Positions 16,476 to 25,702 are shown, counted from the first letter of the stretch. The stretch: DNA of 64,000 nt from Komagataeibacter sucrofermentans DSM 15973 (GCF_040581405.1 NZ_CP137157.1:1616001-1680000); one strand, 5' to 3'. Numbers and translations are program-made. Notes: generated by a model from the sequence alone, not told the origin.

Positions 16476-17377
16476 TACTTACCCATGCTGCCCCAGTACC
16501 GGCATGGGCAGGCTCAGGACAGGCCCACTGCATCCCGGTTTGCTGGAGACGTAAACGCTTCATCATCACTTAAGTAAATTCATTAGGTATTTTTCGAAAC
16601 ATGCCATCATCATGCGTGCCTGTCTATATGTATAGATCGGAATATTGAGGGGGAAAAAGGAGAATAACAACCCGCGATTGTAAAAAACAGGCGCGAAAGA
16701 CCACCTTCTTTCCCTTTCAGGTTGTATGGAAAAGATAGAATTAATGTGGAAATCGTGTTTTCTTGCAAAAAAATTGGAACAAAATATTACGTTAATATAT
16801 ATTAACTTTATGCTTTGTGATTTTATTTAGATCAGTCTATAAAAAATCACTTAAAAGATGCCTATTCATTTCTAAAGCACATAGTTCCCGACTGGAAAAT
16901 TGACACTTAGGTATATTTTCCTATAATCTGAACTATGCCGGCGTATTAACAGGTCATGCCTCGGAATAGCAGCATTATTACCTTTGAACGGCATCATATT
17001 ATTAATATATGTTTATGTGAACACTATCAATATTTATGAAAGCGTCGACTGTCTCACTTACCATAATCGTATAATGAAATGGTTCGGTTAAAAACGTCTT
17101 TATGAATATGGCAAAAATCGGGCAGCGCCTGCACCCGGTGCCGGATCTTGCGGCAGGGCATCCGCAACAGGATACATGCCGTACCTCAATAAAAAATATT
17201 CATGATATTATCAGAAACATTCCACCTGCGGTTGCATTTGTGCCTTCAGTCCCTCGCGTTGATGTGATCCTGCCCGATCATACCGGGGCGTGCGGTATTG
17301 CTGGTTGCATTTGCCGTATCCTCTGGCCGATACCACCGTCATGGCGCGGACTGTCCCGCGTTACGCGGAAGACGGAT
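16476..17377. other. Long AT-rich intergenic region
   Basis: About 900 bases, mostly AT-rich (16570-17110), between the divergent amidohydrolase and DUF1275 genes. It holds the consensus promoter annotated at 16900-16927. An open frame continues upstream of the DUF1275 start to 17102, but its translation has none of the family's sequence and is judged non-coding. No other gene was recognised; the composition would suit foreign DNA or a long regulatory leader. Confidence 0.45.
16900..16927 (+). promoter_or_regulatory. Consensus sigma-70-type promoter
   Basis: TTGACA at 16900-16905 and TATAAT at 16922-16927, both perfect consensus hexamers, separated by 16 bases. The predicted transcript would start near 16934. 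The first recognisable gene downstream on this strand is the DUF1275 protein about 440 bases away, so the transcript would have a long leader or encode an unrecognised RNA. Confidence 0.6.
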
Positions 17378-18079
17378 ATGCTGGTTCACGAAGGCCCATC
17401 GCGCAGTATCAGAACCGACCTCAGGCTGGGCTGCACGCTTGCCGCGGTGGCAGGCGGCGTCAATGCGACCGGTTTTCTGGCAGTCGGTGCCTATGCCGCG
17501 AACATGACAGGCAACCTTTCTGCCATGGCGACAGGGCTGGCGCAGGGCGGGCGCATGACCGTGCTGTGTAGCCTGGGGCTGGTCGTGGCCTTCGTGGCGG
17601 GGGCCATGGTGGCAACGCTGCGCCTCAGGGCCGGATACAGGCGAGGCGTGGCGTGCATACATGCCCGCATCATCGTGCTGGAGGGCATCGTACTCGTGGC
17701 GCTGGGACTGACCTCACCCTGTCTGCCCACGCGGCCAGGCGTGGGCGTGCTGGGCTATGGCCTTGCTTTCCTTATGGGGATGCAGAACGCAACGGTCACC
17801 CATATTTCAGGTGCGCGGGTACGCACCACGCACATGACCGGCATGCTCACCGACCTCGGGCTGGAACTGGCCCAGTGGATGGAAAACCGCACGCGCCCCT
17901 CGCCTGACGTGACAACCCGGCTGCGCCTTCATGGGGCGATCATCGCCTCCTTCGTGCTGGGCGGCAGCGCGGGCGCCCTGGGTTACGGGTTGTGGGGCGC
18001 GCGGGCACTCACGGGGCTGGGGGCGGGGCTGATCCTGCTTGCGCTGCCTGCCGTCCTGCGGGGTAGATGGCGGGCATAA
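17378..18079 (+). CDS. DUF1275 (YoaK-like) membrane protein
   Basis: A 233-residue inner-membrane protein of the DUF1275/YoaK family, function unknown. Family features: VNATGFLAVGAYAANMTGN near the N-terminus, GYGLAFLMGMQNATVTHISG in the middle, RTTHMTGMLTDLGLEL after it, and about six hydrophobic segments. Start chosen at ATG 17378 (MLVHEG) because length and N-terminus then fit the family; the in-frame extension to 17102 looks non-coding. The next gene (ybaK-like) starts about 100 bases downstream in the same direction. Confidence 0.8.
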   Translation: MLVHEGPSRSIRTDLRLGCTLAAVAGGVNATGFLAVGAYAANMTGNLSAMATGLAQGGRMTVLCSLGLVVAFVAGAMVATLRLRAGYRRGVACIHARIIVLEGIVLVALGLTSPCLPTRPGVGVLGYGLAFLMGMQNATVTHISGARVRTTHMTGMLTDLGLELAQWMENRTRPSPDVTTRLRLHGAIIASFVLGGSAGALGYGLWGARALTGLGAGLILLALPAVLRGRWRA

Positions 18080-18176
18080 AGCGCAGGGCAACGCGGTTGC
18101 ATGCCACCGGGTGTCATTTTATCCTTGGTGTTGCAACAGGCTGCATGGCCGCGCCAGAGGGATGGGAACAGACAGC

Positions 18177-18674
18177 ATGACACAACAGACAAAGGCTACC
18201 GAATTTCTCACCGCCAGTGACGTGCCCTTTTCGGTGCACCATTATGAATACGCGCCCGGCGGCGGGCTGATCGGCATGCAGGCGGCATCCTCCATCGGGG
18301 CCAACCCCGCCTGCGTGCTCAAGACCCTGGTGGTGGAGGTGGACCGCACAACACCTGTCTGCCTTGTGGTGCCGGCTGACCACAGGGTCAACTTCAAGGC
18401 GGTCGCGGCCCTGTTCGGGGGGCGCAACGCCCGCATGATGCCACCGGAAAAATCCGCCGCGCTGACCGGTTTCCGCTCCGGTGGCACCAGCCCGTTCGGG
18501 CAGGCCAACCCGATGCCTGTCGTGCTGTCGGCTGCGGCCATGGCGCAACCCACGGTCTATATCAATGCGGGCGACCAGGGGCTTGTCGTCTCGCTTGCCC
18601 CGGCCGATGCCCAGAAAGCCGTCGCAGCCGAGGTGGCCGATATTTCGGCCCCGCCCCCCGCCAGCAAGGGCTGA
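18177..18674 (+). CDS. ybaK: YbaK/EbsC-family aminoacyl-tRNA deacylase
   Basis: A 165-residue trans-editing deacylase, which in E. coli hydrolyses Cys-tRNA(Pro) made in error by prolyl-tRNA synthetase. Seen: VFKTLVV-like core (CVLKTLVVEV), a conserved Lys in RVNFKAVAALFG, and GGTSPFGQ, the YbaK signature loop, followed by VYINAGDQGL. Start ATG at 18177 (MTQQTK); an ATG five codons earlier (18162) is possible. Whether the substrate is Cys-tRNA(Pro) (YbaK) or Ala-tRNA(Pro) (ProX) cannot be told by eye, though the overall pattern is YbaK. Confidence 0.85.
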   Translation: MTQQTKATEFLTASDVPFSVHHYEYAPGGGLIGMQAASSIGANPACVLKTLVVEVDRTTPVCLVVPADHRVNFKAVAALFGGRNARMMPPEKSAALTGFRSGGTSPFGQANPMPVVLSAAAMAQPTVYINAGDQGLVVSLAPADAQKAVAAEVADISAPPPASKG

Positions 18675-18754
18675 TCTCCCCACCACGGCAGGGCAGGCCA
18701 GCGCGGGGCTTAAATCCATTCCCCTTGCGTTTCAAACCCTGCTATGCGGGAGGC

Positions 18755-19657
18755 ATGAACAACAAGACCCTGACAGCCCGCATGCTGCCATTTGCCGCGG
18801 CAGTGGCCATCCTGTCGTGGGCCAGCGCTTACCCGGTGGTGCGCATTGCGCTGCGTGACATGCCGCCGGTGCCGCTGGCCGCGATCCGTTACGCGGTGGC
18901 AGCGGTGCTGGCGGCCGTATGGCTGGCCTGCAGGCGCGTGCCGCCGCCCGCATGGCGCGACGTGCCACGCGTGCTTGCCTGCGCGGGCATTGGCATTTCA
19001 CTTTATAATGTACTCTTCAACATCGGCGAGGTTACGGTCTCGGCCGGGGCGGCGAGCCTGCTCATCAGTTCCTCTCCGCTGCTGACCGCGCTGATTGCCA
19101 TGCCCGTTCTGGGCGAGCGGCTGACCGGGTGGGGCTGGGCAGGCTCCGTGCTCAGTTTCTCGGGCGTGATCCTGATCGCGGGCAGTCAGTCAGGCGGCAT
19201 CGCCTTCGGCTCGGGGGCGACGATGCTGCTGGCCGCGGCCCTGTGCGCCGCGATCTATACCATCATGCTGCGCCAGCTCATGCCGCGCTACGGGGCACTG
19301 CCCACCATCGCCTACATCCTCATGGCGGGGGCGCTGCTGCTTGTGCCGTGGCTGCCCCGCGCCTGCGTGGTTGTTGCCCATGCGCCGTGGTCGTGCACGG
19401 CGGCGGTGATTGAGCTGGGCCTCTTTCCCGCGGCCCTGGGCTATGGCGCATGGACCTTCGTAATCAGCCACATGGGCGCCGCGCGGGGCTCCGCGCTGCT
19501 CTATGCCCTGCCCCCCGCCACCATACTGCTGGCCTTTGCCCTGACGGGGGAAGTGCCCGCAGCCCGCACGCTGCTTGGCGGTGGAGTGGTCATGCTGGGG
19601 GTCGTGATCATGAACACATGGGGCCACCCGGCACGGCGGCAGCCCTCACGGGGCTGA
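18755..19657 (+). CDS. EamA/DMT-superfamily transporter
   Basis: A 300-residue inner-membrane protein with ten predicted helices arranged as two EamA repeats. Seen: the first repeat starts SWASAYPVVRIALRDMPP and the conserved end of the first half reads SLLISSSPLLTALIAMPVLGERL, the usual EamA pattern. Relatives export amino acids or small metabolites; the substrate is unknown. ATG at 18755 follows GGGAGG very closely (one-base gap); an in-frame TTG ten codons earlier is an alternative. Confidence 0.8.
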   Translation: MNNKTLTARMLPFAAAVAILSWASAYPVVRIALRDMPPVPLAAIRYAVAAVLAAVWLACRRVPPPAWRDVPRVLACAGIGISLYNVLFNIGEVTVSAGAASLLISSSPLLTALIAMPVLGERLTGWGWAGSVLSFSGVILIAGSQSGGIAFGSGATMLLAAALCAAIYTIMLRQLMPRYGALPTIAYILMAGALLLVPWLPRACVVVAHAPWSCTAAVIELGLFPAALGYGAWTFVISHMGAARGSALLYALPPATILLAFALTGEVPAARTLLGGGVVMLGVVIMNTWGHPARRQPSRG

Positions 19658-19758
19658 AACGGCATGATGGCGGACTATCTCAAAAACAGGGGTTTCAAAC
19701 CGTCTCTTAACCTTTTGCGGGCATAACGCCGTGAACAGGAACGAGACAGGGATTGAGA

Positions 19759-22713
19759 ATGGCTGTTTCCCCCGATCATGCGGAAATGGCTGCCTGCTGG
19801 GCCAGTTTCGATGCCGCATGGTACCATGCCCGCTATGCGCCGGTGCTGGACCTTATGGGAGTAACACCCGCGCAGGCGTGTGATTTCTACCACGAGCATG
19901 GCGTAGCACTATGCCACGCCCCCAACCCGTTCTTTGATGAGGAATGGTACCGCGCCACCTATCCTGACGTGGCGGCGCTGATAGCACAGGGTGCGTGGCG
20001 CAGCGGGTTCGACCATTATCTGAACGTGGGCCTGCGCGACCATAACCCCCACTGGCTGTTTGACGAACACGCCTACCGCGCCGCCTACCCCGACATGACG
20101 CAGGCCGGCCTCGAGCAGGCGGGCTACCGCAATGGTTACGACCATTACCTGCGCGCGGGCGATACGGAAATGCGCACCGGGTCATGCTTTTTCGACCCCG
20201 CCACCTATCTTGCCCTTGCGCCCGAGGGAGAAGGCAGCACCCTCGCCCGCCCTTTTGCCGATTATCTGCTACGCGGGGCCACGGCCCTGCCATGGCGCAC
20301 TCTCTCGCCCTATTTCGATGCGGAATGGTACGCGCGCACTTATCCCGATGTGCAGGCGGACATTACGCAGGGGGTGTGGCAGTCCGCCCTGCACCATTAT
20401 CTGTGCAATGCCACGCCGCTGGCCTTTGACCCCGGCCCCCTGTTTTCCGAATCCTTCTACTGCGCCGTCAACCCCGATGTGCTCGAGGCGGTGGAACGGG
20501 GCGAACTGCGCAACGGCTATGCCCACTTCCTGCGCCACGGCGTGCATGAACTGCGCAAGCCGTGTTCGATGCTGGACCTGGCGCAATACATGCGCGACCC
20601 TGCCATTCAGGCCGATGTGACAGAAGGCCGCGCGCGCGATGGCTTTGGCCACTATCTCACCGCCCGCCCCGACCTGCGGCCTGCCGCCCCGCCCGCCGTA
20701 ACCGAGATGCAGGCCCGCGCCCTGTTTCGCCACATGTGCGCCGTGCGCCTGCCGCTGCTGCTGGCGGCGGGTATCGATTTCAGCAGCGGGGAACCGCCCG
20801 CGCTGAGTGTCATCATCATCGCGCATGACCAGTTTGAAATGACCATGTCCACCCTCGCCTCGCTGCGGGCCAATTACGCGGGCGCGCTGCAGGTGATCGT
20901 GGTCGATTCCGGCTCGCGCGATGGCGTGGCCCATATCGAGCAGCACGTAAAAGGCATCGAGGTGCTGCGCTTTGCGGGCAATATCGGCTTCGTGCGCGGG
21001 TGCAATGCGGGCCTTGCCAGAGTGGTGGCGCCTGCCGTGCTGTTTCTCAACAACGACGTTGATCTGCAATACGGCGCGATTGCCAACGCACTGGCCCGCC
21101 TCATGGCTGATGAGACAACGGGGGCCGTGGGCGGACGCATCATCCGCACCCATGGCGTGCTGCAGGAGGCAGGCAGCATCGTATGGCGCGATGGCTCGGT
21201 GCAGGGCTACATGCGCGATGCCCACCCCGCCGTGCCCGAGGCCGGATTTGTGCGCGCGGTTGATTTCTGCTCGGGCGTGTTCCTCATGGTCCGCGCCGAT
21301 GTGGTGCAGGCCCTTGGCGGATTTGATGAAGCCTATGCCCCCGCCTATTTCGAGGAGACGGATCTGTGCCTGCGCATCCGCGCGCAGGGCTACCGCATCC
21401 TGTACGACCCCACCGTATGCCTGGTGCATTATGAATGTGGCACGTCGGACGCCACCAGCGCCTCACGCCTGATCGCGCGCAACAGCGCCCTGTTCACCCG
21501 CCGCCATGGCCCGGAACTGCGGCGCAGGCCCCTGCGGCACGACCCGCTGCAGGCCCGCGCCCGGCATGCCGATGCGGGGCGCGGGCATGTGCTGTTCATC
21601 GAGGACAGGCTGCCACTGCGTTATCTGGGCTCGGGCTTCACGCGCTCGAACGATATCATCACGGCGCTGGCTGAACTGGGCTACCGCGTTACGGTCTACC
21701 CCGTTTTTCGTCCGATTGAGGATCTGGCCACGATCCGGGCCGCCTTCCCCGATCATGTCGAGGTCATTCACGATCGAGAACTGCCAGACCTGGGCGCTTT
21801 CCTGCAGGAGCGCCGCAGCTGCTTTGATGCCATCTGGATCGCCCGCACCCATAATGCCGCCCGCCTCGCCCCTATTTTAAACGAGGCCGCCTCCAGCATT
21901 CCCACCGACCGCATCGTGGTTGACACCGAGGCTCTGGCCACCTGCCGTGACGTAGCCTACGAGCGCCTGCACGGCCTTGCCAGTCCCCAGCCTTTTGCCG
22001 CGCGGCTGGCGGCGGAACTGGCCCCGCTGTTCATTGCCCGCCAGATCGTGGCGGTGAACGGGGCCGAGGCCGATCTGCTGCGTGAAGCAGGTTTTGATAA
22101 TGTGTCCGTTCTGGGCCATGCGCAGGTGCCCCGCGCCACGGGGCCGGGCTGGGAGGCGCGGGGGGACATCCTGTTCCTTGGCGCGGTGCATGACCAGAAT
22201 GCACCCAACCTTGATTCGCTCGCCTGGTTCAGCGCCGAAGTGCTGCCCCTGCTTGTGGCCGAACTCGGGCCGGACATCCGCTTTGGCGTGTGCGGTTATG
22301 TCAATCCGCGCGTTGATCTTGGCCCCCTGCGCCAGCACCCCAATGTGCGCATGCTGGGCCAGGTGGCCGATACGGCTCCCATCTATGACCGGTATCGCGT
22401 CTTTGTCGCCCCCACCCGTTTCGCTGCGGGCATTGCCTATAAACTGCACGAGGCGGCGGCCAATGGCCTGCCCATCGTCGGTTCGCCCCTTCTGTGCCAG
22501 CAGGCGGGCTGGCAGGAGGGGCATGACATGCTCTGCGCCGACATAACCGACCCTGCCGCTTTTGCCGCGCAGATCATCCGGCTGTATCATGACCAGACAT
22601 TATGGGACACGGTGCGCGCCAATGCGCTGCACCGCATTGCCACCGAGCAGGCGCCGGATGCCTATCAGGAACGGATCAGTGACATCATGCACGGCCTGTT
22701 CGCGCCAGACTGA
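19759..22713 (+). CDS. Bifunctional GT2/GT4-type glycosyltransferase with N-terminal repeats
   Basis: A 984-residue cytosolic protein. Residues 1 to about 310 contain some six degenerate repeats of 45-50 residues built on FDEEWY-(x3)-YPDV-...-G-(x4)-G-(x2)-HYL. A GT2 (GT-A fold) domain follows from about 350: LSVIIIAHDQFEMTMSTLAS, the metal-binding FLNNDVDL, and GFDEAYAPAYFEETDLCLR. The C-terminal third is GT-B/GT4-like: VLFIEDRLPLRYLGSGFTR, GDILFLGAVHDQNAPN, VAPTRFAAGIAYKLHEAAAN. Such fusions build surface polysaccharide or glycosylate proteins; the product is unknown. Start is ATG 19759 with AGGG nine bases upstream. A NUDIX gene resembling ADP-sugar diphosphatases lies next downstream. Confidence 0.85.
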   Translation: MAVSPDHAEMAACWASFDAAWYHARYAPVLDLMGVTPAQACDFYHEHGVALCHAPNPFFDEEWYRATYPDVAALIAQGAWRSGFDHYLNVGLRDHNPHWLFDEHAYRAAYPDMTQAGLEQAGYRNGYDHYLRAGDTEMRTGSCFFDPATYLALAPEGEGSTLARPFADYLLRGATALPWRTLSPYFDAEWYARTYPDVQADITQGVWQSALHHYLCNATPLAFDPGPLFSESFYCAVNPDVLEAVERGELRNGYAHFLRHGVHELRKPCSMLDLAQYMRDPAIQADVTEGRARDGFGHYLTARPDLRPAAPPAVTEMQARALFRHMCAVRLPLLLAAGIDFSSGEPPALSVIIIAHDQFEMTMSTLASLRANYAGALQVIVVDSGSRDGVAHIEQHVKGIEVLRFAGNIGFVRGCNAGLARVVAPAVLFLNNDVDLQYGAIANALARLMADETTGAVGGRIIRTHGVLQEAGSIVWRDGSVQGYMRDAHPAVPEAGFVRAVDFCSGVFLMVRADVVQALGGFDEAYAPAYFEETDLCLRIRAQGYRILYDPTVCLVHYECGTSDATSASRLIARNSALFTRRHGPELRRRPLRHDPLQARARHADAGRGHVLFIEDRLPLRYLGSGFTRSNDIITALAELGYRVTVYPVFRPIEDLATIRAAFPDHVEVIHDRELPDLGAFLQERRSCFDAIWIARTHNAARLAPILNEAASSIPTDRIVVDTEALATCRDVAYERLHGLASPQPFAARLAAELAPLFIARQIVAVNGAEADLLREAGFDNVSVLGHAQVPRATGPGWEARGDILFLGAVHDQNAPNLDSLAWFSAEVLPLLVAELGPDIRFGVCGYVNPRVDLGPLRQHPNVRMLGQVADTAPIYDRYRVFVAPTRFAAGIAYKLHEAAANGLPIVGSPLLCQQAGWQEGHDMLCADITDPAAFAAQIIRLYHDQTLWDTVRANALHRIATEQAPDAYQERISDIMHGLFAPD

Positions 22714-22843
22714 GAGCGTTTGAAAACAGCGCCTTGATCGCGGGGGATCGCCTCTGCTCAAGGAAGGTGGTGTTATCCTGAACTGGCTTTTCAACAGTCC
22801 CTGAGGCCGGTCGCGTTGCTGGCCCGTATCATGGAGAGGCCGG

Positions 22844-23521
22844 ATGACCGATATTTCCTTTGCTGAAGGCATTGATGCCGCCCTGCAGGCCCGCGTGCTG
22901 GCCGCCCCGCATTTCCGCCGGTGGCATGAGGCCATGCGTACCCGCTTCACGTTGCGCCATGTGCTCGTGCGCGACGCGGTGGCCTTTGGCCCGGACCGCA
23001 TGGGCTTCATACTCGTGGAGGCCGACGCCCTGCATGATGGCCAGGCCGTGCCCGGCCTCGCGCTGCTGCGGGGTGATTCCGTATCGGTCATGGTCGTGCT
23101 GCAATGCCCCGGCTACCCCGACCGCACCATTCTCACGCGTGAGCCCCGCGTGCCGGTAGCCCGGCCCGACCTGCTGGCCCTGCCAGCGGGCATGCTCGAT
23201 GGCGGCGCGTTTGTCAGCACCGCGCTGCGCGAACTGTCGGAGGAAGTGGGAGCCGACCTGCGGGTGCGTGCCGAGGATCTGGTGGAACTGACGCGTGTCT
23301 GGCTCTCACCGGGTGGGTGTGACGAGGCGATTGGCCTGTACTATGCCGAACTGCGCATAGACGAGGCCCTGGCCCAGAGCCTGACGGACCGGCAGACCGG
23401 ACTTGCCTGCGAGCACGAACATATCCGCCTGCGGGTGATTGACCTGGCCGATCTGCCCCATATTGGCATGACAGATGCCAAAACGTTGCTTTCATGGCAC
23501 TTGTACCAGGCACGAAAATGA
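22844..23521 (+). CDS. NUDIX hydrolase, ADP-sugar diphosphatase-like
   Basis: A 225-residue NUDIX pyrophosphatase. The box reads PAGMLDGGAFVSTA then RELSEEVGA: the REL-x-EE-x-G half is intact, but the Glu normally six residues after the first Gly is missing and the spacing is one residue shorter. The PAGMLD start recalls plant ADP-sugar and related nucleotide-sugar diphosphatases, suggesting a nucleotide-sugar substrate; this is by eye only. GGAGAGG lies just upstream of the ATG. It follows the large glycosyltransferase gene by 130 bases in the same direction. Confidence 0.75.
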   Translation: MTDISFAEGIDAALQARVLAAPHFRRWHEAMRTRFTLRHVLVRDAVAFGPDRMGFILVEADALHDGQAVPGLALLRGDSVSVMVVLQCPGYPDRTILTREPRVPVARPDLLALPAGMLDGGAFVSTALRELSEEVGADLRVRAEDLVELTRVWLSPGGCDEAIGLYYAELRIDEALAQSLTDRQTGLACEHEHIRLRVIDLADLPHIGMTDAKTLLSWHLYQARK

Positions 23522-23536
23522 ACATACGTTTTTTTG

Positions 23537-23565
23537 TTGACACAACAATGTGAGGGTTGTCATAA
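23537..23565 (+). promoter_or_regulatory. Promoter of the candidate small RNA
   Basis: TTGACA (23537-23542), a 17-base spacer, then TCATAA (23560-23565). This is a good sigma-70-type promoter 16 bases after the NUDIX stop codon, pointing at the hairpin-and-terminator structure that follows. Confidence 0.6.
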
Positions 23566-23570
23566 CGGCG

Positions 23571-23649
23571 GGAAGCAGACTGCCTTGTGCAACTGCTTCT
23601 TGGACGTTTCCTCCCTAAACTCAGCGGTGCATATGCACCGCTTTTTTTT
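23571..23649 (+). ncRNA. Candidate trans-acting small RNA with anti-Shine-Dalgarno loop
   Basis: A transcript of about 79 nt is predicted between a strong promoter and an intrinsic terminator, with no open frame. Structure by eye: a perfect 7-bp stem GAAGCAG (23572-23578)/CTGCTTC (23593-23599), a single-stranded stretch carrying CCTCCC (23610-23615), and a terminator hairpin AGCGGTGCAT/ATGCACCGCT (23623-23642) with eight Ts. Exposed C-rich anti-Shine-Dalgarno segments between two hairpins are a hallmark of alphaproteobacterial sRNAs that repress translation. I cannot assign it to a named family. Confidence 0.6.
23623..23649 (+). terminator. Intrinsic terminator of the candidate sRNA
   Basis: A perfect 20-base palindrome (23623-23642) followed by a T run to 23649. 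It would end the small RNA and any readthrough from the NUDIX gene. Confidence 0.85.
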
Positions 23650-23735
23650 GCCCTGTTTTATATAAATTTCCTATAACTCTATGTCGTGTAGTATAATGCG
23701 GCACAGACCAAATTACATGAGGGGAACAAAGCAGA

Positions 23736-24092
23736 ATGAGCGGTATCTTCAATGATGTTATGGGCAAGCTGAGCGATCTGGCTGGTGCGACAGGCCTGTC
23801 GGAGCAGGTGCATTCCTACCTGGCCGAGCTTCTTACCCCCGCCACCATCACCAACCTGCTGAACCAGGCGGAACAGGCCGGGCTGGGTGACAGGGTGCGC
23901 TCATGGATTGGCGATGGCCACAATCTGCCCATCTCGACCGATGAACTGCGCACGCTGCTGAGCAATGAGCAGGTCCAGGCCATGGTGAACAAGACCGGCC
24001 TGCCCGCTGCGACCATCCTGCCTGTTCTGGCCCATCTGCTGCCCGAGGCCGTCAATACCCAGACCCCGGCAGCCGCCCCCAAAACCGCCTGA
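23736..24092 (+). CDS. YidB/DUF937-like small protein
   Basis: A 118-residue soluble protein similar to the YidB/DUF937 family: LSEQVHSYLAELLTPATITNLLNQAEQAGLGDRVRSWIG matches the family's helical core, followed by ELRTLLSNEQVQAMVNKTGL and the end LPVLAHLLPEAVNTQTP. Function unknown in all members. The start is preceded by GAGGGG. It is a single-gene unit: the sRNA terminator lies upstream and its own terminator 10 bases downstream. Confidence 0.78.
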   Translation: MSGIFNDVMGKLSDLAGATGLSEQVHSYLAELLTPATITNLLNQAEQAGLGDRVRSWIGDGHNLPISTDELRTLLSNEQVQAMVNKTGLPAATILPVLAHLLPEAVNTQTPAAAPKTA

Positions 24093-24102
24093 ATACAAAA
24101 CG

Positions 24103-24131
24103 GGGCCGGTCACATGTGATCGGCCCTTTTT
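24103..24131 (+). terminator. Intrinsic terminator after the YidB-like gene
   Basis: Twelve-base inverted repeat (GGGCCGGTCACA with TGTGATCGGCCC, one G-T wobble) followed by five Ts, directly after the stop codon. Confidence 0.8.
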
Positions 24132-24269
24132 CATGGATGCTGCGGAAAGCATCAGAGGTCATTTTAACTTTTTGGGACGCTTGGCCGCGACATTATTCGC
24201 TGGCGGGCGCATGGCCCTGACAACCTGACTTAATGTCAAAACCACTCCACGGAAATTCCACAGATCTAG

Positions 24270-24286
24270 CAGCCTGTCGGGTTGGG
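24270..24286 (+). repeat. Left terminal inverted repeat of the IS
   Basis: 17 bases, exact complement of the right end at 25703-25719. Confidence 0.9.
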
Positions 24287-24322
24287 GTAACCTGTGAAGG
24301 GGTGAGGTTGTAAGGTTATGAG

Positions 24323-25667
24323 ATGAGCAGCTTTATCCCGTTTGACCGGTCTCAGCCGTATCTTCTGCCGCCTGATTTGAAGTCGTGGCTTCCGGCTGAC
24401 GATATGGCGCATTTCATTGTTACCGCTGTTGAGCGGGTTCCGATGAATGCGTTTTGTGTGCCAGTACGCACGGGAGGCAAGGCACAGTATCATCCGCGGC
24501 TGATGCTGGCCCTTCTGATTTTCAGTTACGCGAACGGAATTTTTTCCTCACGGCGGATCGAGCGGGCGACATATCGTGACATCGGGGTGCGCTTCGTGGC
24601 GGCGAACCTGCATCCGGATCACGACACGATTGCCGCCTTTCGCCGAACGAACCGGACGGCCATTGAAGCTGCATTTGCGCAGGTCCTGCTTCTGGCGCGC
24701 GAGACGGGCCTGCTGCGTCTGGGTGTGGTGTCGATCGACGGCACGAAGATTGATGCCGACGCCTCGAAATACCGCTCCCTGCGCTACGACCGGATCAGGG
24801 CCCTGCGTGAACAGTTGGGGGTGGATATCGCGAAACTGATGGAACAGGCGGAGCACGCGGACGCCACAGACAGTGATCCGCAGGCATTGCCGGAAGAACT
24901 TGCCCGCCGGGAAACGCTGAAAGCGAAGCTGGATGAAGCCTGCGCCCGGCTGGAAGCCGACGCGAAGGCTCAGGCCGAGGCGGCGCGACCGGCATACGAG
25001 AAAAAGAAAGCCGTCTATGACGCAAAAACAGGGCGTCGCGGCCGGGCGCCGAAACCGCCTGATGAGGAACCGCCACCCGACCGGCAGATCAGCCTGACTG
25101 ATCCCGACAGCCGCCTCATGCGGCGTTCGGACGCCCATGAGTTCCGGCAGGCTTACAAATGCCCAGGCTGTGGTCTGCGCTGAAGGCAGCCAGCTGATCG
25201 TGACAACCGGCGTTGTCGCCACGTCAGCGGACGCGCCATCCTTTGCCGACACGGTGCTGTCGATGGAAGACACAATCGGTCTCCCGGAGAAGGTGCTTGC
25301 TGACACCGGTTACGCCAGCGGGCAGGCGGTCCGGAAACTGCGGGAAAAGGGCATTGATCCGCTGGTCGCCATTGGACGGCCCTGTGCCCGTAGACCTTAC
25401 GACTTCCGACCCCGGCCCGCAGAAAGGGAGCCACGCCGGATAACCGAACCCTGGCGGCTTGCCATGAAGGACAGGCTGGAAACTACAGAAGCCGGAGATG
25501 TTTACAGACTACGAAAACAGACCGTTGAACCGGTCTTTGGAATTATCAAAAGCATCATGGGGTTCAGAAGATTCAGTCTGCGCAGCCTTGCAAAAGTTAC
25601 GACCGAATGGACACTCGTCGCTCTCGCATACAACTGCAAAAGAATGGCTCGGCTTCACGCAGCATAA
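24323..25667 (+). pseudogene. IS1182-family DDE transposase, frameshifted
   Basis: Two overlapping frames together make one transposase of the usual 450 or so residues. The first frame (24323-25183) starts SSFIPFDRSQPYLLPPDL and contains the DUF772-type N-terminus and the first catalytic Asp (VVSIDGTKID). It shifts at an AAA run (25157-25159): removing one A restores the expected join FRQAYNAQAVV. The second frame runs to 25667 and holds the other catalytic motifs (VLADTGYAS and VEPVFGIIKS). The first-frame product alone lacks two of the three DDE residues and should be inactive. IS1182 members are not known to rely on frameshifting, so mutation or sequencing error is likelier than recoding. 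Confidence 0.85.
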
Positions 25668-25702
25668 GCCGGGTCAGCCTCAGCGGTATCAGCCGCAAAA
25701 TG

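Noticed and set aside
25157-25159. Programmed frameshift in the transposase
   Set aside because: The A run is only three bases, no slippery heptamer or stimulatory hairpin is evident, and deleting one A restores a continuous conserved sequence, so a plain mutation or error is likelier.
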